NCBI RefSeq assembly: GCF_963678635.1 | Contig: NC_087070.1 | Coordinates: forward strand, 16,371,840-16,435,839 | Reading direction: 5' to 3' | DNA length: 64,000 nucleotides | Source of the DNA: Symsagittifera roscoffensis | Lineage: Eukaryota > Xenacoelomorpha > Acoela > Convolutidae | Shown here: positions 1 through 8,378 of the stretch, in pieces | How the letters are laid out: each line of letters starts with the position of its first letter | Numbering within the stretch: the stretch's first letter is position 1 | Notes under the pieces: generated by a model | What the model was told of the DNA's origin: nothing | Seen by the model: only the letters and a program-made list of their open reading frames with translations | Database searches by the model: none | Program-made: the position numbers and the translations under genes

Positions 1-225
1 TCTAGGGTATACTGGTTTATTGCGGTTGCTGAAGTCTTCTTGGAGAGCCAACTAATTTCTAAGTTAAATTCAAATCTCTCTGGTGCTGAAATTACAAGTA
101 ATTTCAGCACTTACAAATAAGTGGGTTGTTAGTTAGATGGATCATGATTGGTTAATATTAAATACTTTACATTGGTAAAATATCTAATTTATCCAATCAT
201 AAAATGTAGTTTAGATCAGGTTCCA
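1..225 (-). repeat. 3' LTR, partial (window edge cuts it)
   Basis: This segment is identical to 18490-18714 except at two positions. The inner end, read on the minus strand, starts TGGAACC, the expected TG of an LTR start. The rest of this LTR lies left of the window. A perfect 13-bp inverted repeat with a 2-nt spacer sits at 83-95 and 98-110. Confidence 0.9.
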
Positions 226-1815
226 CCCATCCGGGTTTTACAGAGTTTTTTAGAATAGTTTTTCTGCAATTCAAAGGATGGATGATGGACGTTGGTATTT
301 GGCGAACATCATATTTCTTCTGGGTTCTCTTGTTAGAGAAGTTCCAGGTTCGATCGTTGTGTCATCTCATGACAACGACTGGGTCTTTGCAACAAACTCA
401 AATCTGATTTCAGAATGGTTGGCTATGTCAGGTTTTTCTGTTTCATTGATGAGAACTTCTTTGTGTTTTGATCTTGTCTAGGAATGGCGTGGAGATTGTG
501 CGTGGAGGGGATGCCTGGTTACTCGGATCTGTACGTATACTTGAACACCGAGGTGGTCATTGGTCTAGTTCAATGAAGTCCTTTCCTGCGAAGTCAAGTC
601 GTACTCTAAATCCTTTGAGTTGTGATTGTGAGCGGCATATTGATTGTAGTTGGCCATTCTTTCTCGAGTGTAGTGGGGTCGTTTTGTCTTTGGATGTTCG
701 TCCTTGGTGTTGTATTCTGATCTATGTATTGCATAATGTAATTTACATTTTATAAAACTTTTATTAGTTTAATATTTTTTAATTATGATTTTAGTTAGTT
801 GTTTTCACAAAAGCTTTTTGTTTTAGTTCAGTTATTTTGAAGAGTTACTCACCCTTAAGTAGCTCTTATTAAAAATAGGAGTGTGGTCACAAAGCGTGGA
901 TGTAGCACGGTGGGTTAGGCCGGCTATAGAGCATGCTCAGGACGTCCTCTTCTGGTGGGTTAGGCCAGGAGTGGGAGTATGATTGCATGCGATTTTTGTG
1001 AGAGGTCCTGTTATGTGACAACGTTTTATGTTGGGTTTGTTGTGGTTTTTCTTATGTTTTGTTGGTTGTGTCCTTTTTTCAAAAATCAAATTGTTTGTGG
1101 TATGGGTTTGTCTTTCGACTTTTTTGTGTTTTATTATTTCTTTCTTAGACTTTATAATAGTCTTCAAAAGAATAAATTATCCAGTTTTAAGCTGGGTTAA
1201 TCCGGTTTGGGTACCGTTGGTTTCCTTTTCTTAGTCATGCTGTTATGCTATGTGTTGTGGTGTTTAGTAAGCTGCATTGGTTAGTTTTGTTTAGTGTATA
1301 ATTCCTTTCCAACCGGGTTAAAGGAAAGTTTGAAACTTGTTATCGTGTGTTAGAGTTGTTGAGTGTGAAAGCTTGAAACTGAAATTCATTATTTTAAACA
1401 ATTCTTCGTGGGCGAGCTGTGCGAGTGTGGATAGAATCTTTGTGCGAATGAATTGAAATATTAAAAGGTTAGTACTGCATTTGATTCTTATTAATTTACT
1501 ACATAGAATTTCAATTTTACTGCTAGTTGTTGGGGAAAATTAAGTTATAAATTTTCATCAATTTTAGATTTACTGCTTGTGGGGGAAAAATTTATGAATT
1601 AAATTACTGCATTGGTATTAAATTTATTTAATTATTTGGTGCAAAAAATTAATAGAGTTTTAAACAGTTTTGAAGAAGTTTGCTATTTTTTATTTTGTGA
1701 ATTTTTGCTGATGATCGTTGGATGAAGGCTAAAATTCTAAAGAGAACATGGATAAAGAATGGTGAGTTTCTAATATTTTAATTAGTTAGTAGTATGTATA
1801 ATTCATACTTACCTG
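226..1815 (-). other. 3' non-coding region of the giant element
   Basis: About 1.6 kb lies between the last ORF and the 3' LTR. No minus-strand frame of note is present; the plus-strand ORFs here are antisense. The expected polypurine tract next to the LTR is weak: minus-strand bases from about 250 to 226 are A-rich and end in a short G-rich stretch. Two imperfect copies of a TTACTGC...GGGGGAAAA-like motif occur at about 1518-1600. A repeated GGTGGGTTAGGCC motif occurs near 908 and 954. Confidence 0.6.
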
Positions 1816-3624
1816 TTAGTCGTCGGGGAAGAAACCGTGGGGGAAGATGTCGTGGATGAGATCTGAAGTTGTTAGTAATTTAGCTAAAATGCGGATGATA
1901 TTTTTAGTTTGAAGTAGTGGCCAAAGCAATTGAAGTGCTTTAATGGTGGTTAGTTCTTCAGTGCCAACTGCAAATTCATAAGGTGTGTTTTGGATTAGAT
2001 TATATAAATTGTGATTGAATTTAGTGTTATGGATGAATTCTAAAATGGGGATTTCTATAGGTTGTACAAACTCGTGTGGGATAAGGAAGGGTCGGGATTC
2101 TTCTGCGTTGAAGGTCTTGGTGATGGGACAAAAAATATACATTTGGGTTATGGGATCATAATTTCGAAGAATACCATGAAGGTTAGTATCTTTAATGCAG
2201 TATGTGAAGTTAAGAAAGAATGGTGAGGTGTATTTGGAATTGATGAATTGAAAACGATGGTGTGGTTGTCTGGAGGGAGTGTGTAGATCAAAGTGATTTT
2301 GGATGAAACGATAATATGTATATGTGTGAGTTTGTTTAGTGCGCAACATAATATCGTGTGAGCAGTGCAAATCTCTTTCATGTGGTGCAAGGAAATGAAA
2401 GGTTAGTGAAAATGTTTGGAAGCGTTCTTTAAAACTTTCGTAGGCTTGTGTGTCTGTTAGTGCTTCTGAAATAATGTGGTCAAACTTGCGATCGAAGATA
2501 TTTAGTGTAAATACATATGGTGTTTTAATGAAAAATTTCTCGGTGATTTGTGGATTAGCGAAGCGATCGTCGTCTAAGAATTGATCTTGGTTAGTTCTGA
2601 TGATGTTATGATCATAATATTCTAGTGTATATTCATTAGCTCGGGGTGCAGTGTGTGTTTTTAGTGATTTTTTATATCCAATGTAGGTAAATTGTCTAGA
2701 TGTTAGTGGTGTAGTGAGTCGATATAGCATGTCCTTATTTCGTTCTATATCGATGTGAGTGTTAGATAAAGGTAAGCAAAGGGGATTAGTAAAATGATAA
2801 TATGAGGTCCAAGGAAGGGTAGGCATTAAAACGTGTTCGTCTACAAAGTTACGTGTTTCGTTAGTGTCGTCAGGGGTGTTTAAGGTGTATTGTGGAAATG
2901 AGGGTAAGGTGATAGCTAAAAATTCTTTTGTGTTAGTGTGATTTGGGTGATTTATATATTCACGGGCTGTTCCTGGTTTCGCTGGGAAAGGATAGTTGGG
3001 GAACTTTCTTTTAAAAGTGCGGTAAGCTCTATTAGTGCTGAGTGAAGATTCAGTAGATGTGGATGATGGTGCTAGTGATTCAGTATAAATTGAAGAGGGT
3101 GTAGGGGTAGGAGGGTTGGATGAATCGATTGTGGATGAGATTTGGTTTATGGTTGGGGTGTCAAGGTGGTAGGGTTGTTGTTGTAGGGTAATGAAATTAT
3201 CTAATTCTGGGGAGATTCGGGGGGTGTCTGGAGAATGAGATGATTGGTCTGAGTGAAGTGAGGAGTAGGTTGGAGTGACTTGGGAAGCATAAGAGGGTGT
3301 AGAATTGGTTGGGACAGGGTTTTCTGGTAGTATGGGTTGAAAAGGGGGTTGGGAAAAAATTGAGGGGTTGGTGGGAAAATTATTGGACGGAGATGGTTCA
3401 GAGTCGGCAAATTCATCGGGGGTTTCAATATTCGGGTTATTGAGTTGTGAGATGGAGTATAAAACTGAGATGTGTGAATTAGTATCGGAATTCATGCCGG
3501 ATGTTACATTACTGGTGGGGAAATCGGGTGGCGGAAAAGCAAAAAGTGGTATTATTGGGATTGGAGTGGTGAGGTTGGTTGGGTGGGAATTTGATCGGTG
3601 TAGGGATCCAAGTTGTCGGCTCAT
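1816..3624 (-). CDS. 602-aa post-envelope ORF, function unknown
   Basis: The last gene of the element, starting at an ATG whose A-T-G-A overlaps the envelope TGA stop (3621-3624). It is fully open for 602 codons and ends in TAA. Residues 1 to about 195 are rich in Pro, Ser and Thr and look disordered. Residues from about 200 onward are a more ordinary mixed sequence rich in aromatics and His, with no transmembrane segment, signal peptide, zinc motif or enzyme signature I can recognise. An ORF in this position is extra to the gag-pol-env plan. By position it could be an accessory or regulatory protein, but that is inference only. The stop-start overlap suggests translation coupled to env, or a shared spliced RNA. 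Confidence 0.75.
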   Translation of the reverse strand: MSRQLGSLHRSNSHPTNLTTPIPIIPLFAFPPPDFPTSNVTSGMNSDTNSHISVLYSISQLNNPNIETPDEFADSEPSPSNNFPTNPSIFSQPPFQPILPENPVPTNSTPSYASQVTPTYSSLHSDQSSHSPDTPRISPELDNFITLQQQPYHLDTPTINQISSTIDSSNPPTPTPSSIYTESLAPSSTSTESSLSTNRAYRTFKRKFPNYPFPAKPGTAREYINHPNHTNTKEFLAITLPSFPQYTLNTPDDTNETRNFVDEHVLMPTLPWTSYYHFTNPLCLPLSNTHIDIERNKDMLYRLTTPLTSRQFTYIGYKKSLKTHTAPRANEYTLEYYDHNIIRTNQDQFLDDDRFANPQITEKFFIKTPYVFTLNIFDRKFDHIISEALTDTQAYESFKERFQTFSLTFHFLAPHERDLHCSHDIMLRTKQTHTYTYYRFIQNHFDLHTPSRQPHHRFQFINSKYTSPFFLNFTYCIKDTNLHGILRNYDPITQMYIFCPITKTFNAEESRPFLIPHEFVQPIEIPILEFIHNTKFNHNLYNLIQNTPYEFAVGTEELTTIKALQLLWPLLQTKNIIRILAKLLTTSDLIHDIFPHGFFPDD

Positions 3625-6239
3625 CGTGGGCTGAAAAAATTATTATTTTGAGACTGAAAAGCGGTGGTATGGGGTTGTTCTATAATTTGTTCATAAGTAT
3701 TATCATCTTGTGATTGGTGTGTCATTATATGTCGGATGGGACTTTGTGATATGGTTGGTCGAAAATTTTGATTATGTGTTATGGCTAAATTTCGAAAATT
3801 ACGTGGGACTAGGGATAATGGATGGTTATGTGGTAGGGGTGGTAACTGTGGTGCTGTTGGCGTTGTGTCTACATTGTTATGTTCTTCGTCGTATGTGTTC
3901 TGTCTTGTTGCAATTTTTGTGTTATATTCTTTTATTTGTGCGTCTAAAAGAATTTTGTTTATAGATGTAGAAAAGATTCCAAAAAATCCTGCAAATAGTA
4001 TGCGTGCTACACTTGCTTGTCTATTGACTTGTGTGTGTATAGCACATGTGTTATAGATTCCTTTTAAGAGTGAAAAAAGAAATCCAATAAAGTTAAACAT
4101 TGCGTATAAAATAGTCAGTTTTTCTAGGATGTAGTAGGGCCATCCTAGAAAATCAAGAATTTCATTCTTGAGTGTAACAAAGCTAAAAATATTGATAGGT
4201 GATATATCTTGGGGACGGTATTTTTCACCGTTTAGATATATATAATCTTTAATGTCTTTAAAATATCCGCTATAGTCTTGCGTATAGATGTCTGCAAATC
4301 CTGCGGTTTCGGCAAGTTTGCGTAAGTTTTGGTCAATTGATTGTCTTTGTATAGTGTCCATTTGTGTTAATAATTCTCGGAATCGTTGTGTTCGAATGTG
4401 ATGTTGAATATCTGATTTTGAGTATATTCCTATTGATTGTAAGTCTATATTTGGGTTTCGAGCGATAGCGCGAATGCTTTCTGGTGAAAATTTTTTGAGT
4501 GATTGCATTAATGTTAGATATGGGGTGAGGAGGTAATATTTATCTTCATCAGGGTTTAGTTGTACTACATTGTGGCTATTTTCTGATCCACATGGGACTG
4601 CGGTATCCCAGAAATAGGTTCTTCGTGAAAGTGTGTCAACGAAATGTACTTTGTTCTTATAAAAGATAGGGATTCTTTTATAGCATCGTTTGTCTTCAAA
4701 AACGTATAGTGGTGATACTTTTTTAGTACAAGTATAAAACCATAAGATGTTTCCTTCATAGTCTAAAAAATTTGATCTATTTCCTGATAGTAAATATCCT
4801 GCGTAGGGTATTTTTAATACTGCTAGTGCAAGTGATTGTAATATTTGTGTTCTTTCTAATTCGCATAGTTGGTGTAGTGTTTCTAATTCAGAGAGTGACA
4901 TTTCTTGAAAAATTCGGCTAATCGTGTAGTCTAGTTTCATGTCTAAGTAAATATCATAGTGGATATTACCAAAATATGTACTATTCATTAGTGATAGTTC
5001 TTGTAAACGTGTGCTTTGATCGTTTTGGGGCTTTAAATGTCCACCAGGTTGACCTGTATTCTTTTGAAAATTAACTGGTATATATGATGTTCCTTCATTT
5101 AGGGGATGACTTGTGGCGTATGGGTCGACTTTTATTTTTCCAGTGGTCATGTCGAATCCATTTTCGTACTCAACTAATATTTCAGAGTATTGTGTTTTGT
5201 GAAGTGGGTTTTTATATTTACATGCGAGTTCTGTTTCTTGATATATTTGAAAACGTGTTAATTTATTTTCTATATTATGAATGTTTCTAAAATTAGAACA
5301 TATTTTTCGTAATGGATTTACTTGTTCATATGGTATTGATTGTATAAAATATTTTTCGTGAAATTTTATCATACGAGCGTGTATTTTTGCTACTTGAAAT
5401 GTTGTACATGTGTCTTCAGGGAACCAAACAATTGTTGCTTGTGTTCGTGTTGTAGGGTCGCAATAACCTTGGTCGTTTTTACAAGGTAATCTGATTCCTT
5501 GATAGATCATTGTGTTGTCTGATAAATCTCGTGTGAGTTGTATTTTTTCGAGTTGTATTTTCCAATCGAAAAACATGATCTCTTGGTATCCTTTGTTTTT
5601 TGTGTCTGCTTTGCAGTTTGATGGGTCATTTATACCAATGTGTGGTATCCAGTGTTTATCGTGTATATCATAAGTTAATCGTCCGTGTGCGCCGTTATAT
5701 GGGTACTTTTCATCTAGTTTTATATGTCCTTGATATCTTTCAAGTTCTGCTTGATGTACAGAATCCGAAAAAACTTGGAAATATACTATCTTTCTATCTG
5801 TGTTTTTATTTTTTGTGATGTTTAGTCGGAGTAACTCGTTTTTACAATCTTCGGGATTGAGATGTAAAAGTCGTTCTATATTACTCTGATAGAATGATTC
5901 ATGGTCAAGTCGGTTTTTATTTCCGTTTGAGACTTGTGAACAATGTACTTTCTTTTCAGAAAATGTTGCTGTGAATTTATATCCTATAACTGTAGTTGCT
6001 CGGGCTTTTGAATAGAGTGTCGCTATTACATTTGTAGTTTCTATTGCTTGGGGTTCTGTTTCGCATTGTGATACTTGATTTATTGCATACTTGTGTAGTG
6101 TTTTTTGTTCGTTTTCTTCACAATCGTAATGTGTTACTAATAAATCTTGGGGTCCTGTGCGGGGGGAAGGGTTTATGTTTTGATTTGAGATTACTAGAAA
6201 AAGGAGTTGGAGAAAAATTAATAATTTTAGAATATACAT
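3621..6239 (-). CDS. env: Envelope-like membrane glycoprotein (env), 872 aa
   Basis: The ORF has the plan of a viral class I membrane glycoprotein precursor. A hydrophobic signal peptide occupies residues 1-19. A Cys-rich ectodomain has N-glycosylation sequons near 140, 419 and 487. A strong transmembrane segment lies at about 701-725, a second hydrophobic stretch at 745-763, and a Pro/His-rich tail of about 110 residues follows. An N-terminal Cys pair (C40, C59) and a later Cys-bearing block (about 459-550) resemble the chuvirus-type glycoproteins captured by several invertebrate LTR elements. That family call is pattern memory, not a search. A furin-like RTQR sits near 616-619 but a cleavage site is not clear. 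The ATG overlaps the end of the upstream ORF (6227-6239), and the TGA overlaps the next ATG. Confidence 0.8.
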   Translation of the reverse strand: MYILKLLIFLQLLFLVISNQNINPSPRTGPQDLLVTHYDCEENEQKTLHKYAINQVSQCETEPQAIETTNVIATLYSKARATTVIGYKFTATFSEKKVHCSQVSNGNKNRLDHESFYQSNIERLLHLNPEDCKNELLRLNITKNKNTDRKIVYFQVFSDSVHQAELERYQGHIKLDEKYPYNGAHGRLTYDIHDKHWIPHIGINDPSNCKADTKNKGYQEIMFFDWKIQLEKIQLTRDLSDNTMIYQGIRLPCKNDQGYCDPTTRTQATIVWFPEDTCTTFQVAKIHARMIKFHEKYFIQSIPYEQVNPLRKICSNFRNIHNIENKLTRFQIYQETELACKYKNPLHKTQYSEILVEYENGFDMTTGKIKVDPYATSHPLNEGTSYIPVNFQKNTGQPGGHLKPQNDQSTRLQELSLMNSTYFGNIHYDIYLDMKLDYTISRIFQEMSLSELETLHQLCELERTQILQSLALAVLKIPYAGYLLSGNRSNFLDYEGNILWFYTCTKKVSPLYVFEDKRCYKRIPIFYKNKVHFVDTLSRRTYFWDTAVPCGSENSHNVVQLNPDEDKYYLLTPYLTLMQSLKKFSPESIRAIARNPNIDLQSIGIYSKSDIQHHIRTQRFRELLTQMDTIQRQSIDQNLRKLAETAGFADIYTQDYSGYFKDIKDYIYLNGEKYRPQDISPINIFSFVTLKNEILDFLGWPYYILEKLTILYAMFNFIGFLFSLLKGIYNTCAIHTQVNRQASVARILFAGFFGIFSTSINKILLDAQIKEYNTKIATRQNTYDEEHNNVDTTPTAPQLPPLPHNHPLSLVPRNFRNLAITHNQNFRPTISQSPIRHIMTHQSQDDNTYEQIIEQPHTTAFQSQNNNFFSPR

Positions 6240-7558
6240 GTGTATAATAATCCTGAGTATGGGTTATAAAATGTGATGTAACCAATTGTCTTTTTGGTAT
6301 ATCTGTCGTATTTATATATTACTTCAGTGGTTATAAATGGTGGTGGTAGTGATTGAACTGTTATGTTTGGTGGATTTAATGGGTAGGGATGTTGAGTAAT
6401 GTTGTTTAATTTAACTGTGATTTCAAACTTTAATTGTAAACTATTCTGTTGGAGTATTTGGATGTTATGAGCACGAATGTCTTCGTGAATGTCTTGTCTA
6501 TATTGTAGTCTATTTACTGCCCAGTTGTGAAGGCGATTACTTTCTAGATGTTGTCCAAATAATGGTGGAGGTGCTGTAAATGTATTCCAATCTAGTCTTA
6601 AAGGGATATTTGTTGATGATTGTTCTCGATATCTAGCGTCGAGGTTATTTGGGAAATTTAAGTTAAAAGGTGGTGGTGAAATCTGGCTTATTGATGGTGT
6701 TGATGGTAGTGATAATGTTTCTGGTAGTGATGAGGATGTTGTTGTATCCGTAGGAATATCTATTGGATCGTTGATTAAATTTGGTTCACCTTGTGTGAAT
6801 GAATGTGTTGTCCAATATGGTAGTCGTGATGTCTGGTTTGGGGGGTTAAAGGGATTTTCACGTATTTGTTCAGATGTTGGTGTTGAACCTAAGTAATCTG
6901 ATGGTAGGCTTGAGGTGCTACGTTGTGAAAGAAGCGTAGGGGTTTCTGGTAATATACCAATGGGGTTTTCTGGAGTGTTTTGTGATGGGGATTGAGGTAT
7001 ATCAAAATGAACTCGGGGAGTTTGAAAATTTCTGTTTCGTCGAGGATGTATAATTTGTCTATTTATTTCGACTGTATTTTGGTTTTGACTAGGATTTCTT
7101 ATTCTACTTAATTCTAGTGGTAGTGTTGGGTATAAGTTATATGTTGGTTCGCTTAAAGGTGCTTGTCGTTGAACTGGTTCTAGTGGTTCTGATAAGCGAG
7201 CGTGTCGTTCTTCAAAGGTATATGGGTTATCTTGAAAGGAAATTCGTGTAGATGTTTGGGGGTTTTGGGTAGTTGAAAGTGGTGTCGGGTTTTCTTGGGA
7301 TGATGTCGGTGAAGACTGACTATGTGATTGTTGGGTAGCAATTTTTGATAGCTTTTTTGGTCTATTCTTTTAGTGAAAAAGTTTATGTTTATTATAGTAT
7401 TCTTCTAAAAAAAGAATTAGAAGGATTGTTGCTAGGGCAAATGTGAGGATTGCTTTCTTTATACATTTGCATATGGTCAAAATGAGGGATGATAAAAATG
7501 TTATGAAAATTACAAATAGTAGAAAAATATCAGTTCTACTGAAAATAGTTCGTATCAT
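6227..7558 (-). CDS. Membrane-anchor plus Pro/Ser-rich ORF, interrupted by one in-frame TAA
   Basis: An ATG at 7558 opens 62 codons with two hydrophobic segments (about residues 11-30 and 36-53), ending at TAA 7372-7370. The same frame then stays open for a further 380 codons (7369-6230) and stops at TAA 6229-6227, inside the start of env. I translated the 380 codons by hand and found no Met codon and no stop. The downstream part is Pro/Ser/Thr/Gln-rich for about 250 residues, then has a less biased C-terminus of about 130. Its integrity argues it is translated as a continuation, by read-through or RNA processing, or that the TAA is a recent mutation in this copy. The start overlaps the preceding ORF stop as ATGA at 7555-7558. 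No family is recognised. Confidence 0.7.
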
Positions 7559-7785
7559 TTAGACAAGTTGTATGAATCGTACCTGTGGATATAATCAAGG
7601 GTTTTTGAAAGTTGGAGAAATAGTTCGAATATAGTGTAGAAAATTAAAAAAATATTACAAAAAATGATAAAGATTATTAGAAAAGATTCAAGGATATCAA
7701 AAAGAAATATTATGAAAGTTTCAAGTATCGTAAAAAATTGTTTGAGGTTTGTGATAATTTTTGTGACTGTTTGATAGAAGAGCAT
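7555..7785 (-). CDS. 76-aa hydrophobic micro-ORF
   Basis: A short ORF dominated by Phe, Ile and Leu from about residue 17 to 60, enough for two membrane passes, with a charged and Tyr/Asn-bearing tail. It starts at an ATG and its TGA overlaps the ATG of the next ORF (ATGA, 7555-7558). Small hydrophobic proteins of this kind recall viroporin-like accessory proteins, but AT-rich DNA also produces Phe/Ile-rich chance ORFs. The exact stop-start overlap and colinearity with the downstream genes are the main support. Confidence 0.5.
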   Translation of the reverse strand: MLFYQTVTKIITNLKQFFTILETFIIFLFDILESFLIIFIIFCNIFLIFYTIFELFLQLSKTLDYIHRYDSYNLSK

Positions 7786-8378
7786 TTAAGAAAAGACTTC
7801 TTGATCGAATATTTTTTGTTGTTTGGGGCAATTTTCAAGTGTGGTCGGATTATTTATTGGTTTTTTGACAAGTGGGTTGAGTTTTGTGAAAAATTGTTGG
7901 GGGCAATTTTTATGGTGATCGGGAGGTCTTCTTTGTCTTTATTTTCATTTGTCAAATGATCTGGGGTATTTTTGAGAATTTTATACTTTAGGCTAATTAA
8001 AATGGTCGTTCTTTTACTTTAGGCTAATTTAACATATTTGTTTGGGGGGTATTTGAGGGCTGAGTTGGGGAAATATTGTTGATCTTTGGTTTATTAGATA
8101 AGGGAGGGTTATGATATTATGGTGATATTTATTTTAGTTGTCAAGTTGGAGTGGTTTGCTTATTTTTGACCTGGAGGTCGTAAAGTTATAGTTATAGGTT
8201 TGCCTGGAGTTTAATATCGTTCGTCTAGTTGGTTTGTGTTAGAGTTATAGAAGGTGACGGATTGGATGAATCCTATTGGCTAATTATGAACTAGAATCGC
8301 TGCGTGTTTGTCAGCATGTTATTTTGAAAAATGAAAGTGTAAAATGTTTCAGAGGTGCAAAGATTATTAAATGTAAAA
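7786..8378 (-). other. Non-coding gap between pol and the downstream ORF cassette
   Basis: About 590 bp has no minus-strand ORF of interest. It contains a direct repeat of ACTTTAGGCTAATT (near 7985 and 8015). A splice acceptor for a subgenomic env-type RNA would be expected around here, but I cannot pick one out with confidence. Confidence 0.5.

Noticed and set aside
278..755. Two plus-strand ORFs in the 3' non-coding region
   Set aside because: Opposite strand to the element, short, no domain, and explained by the T/G-rich strand bias.
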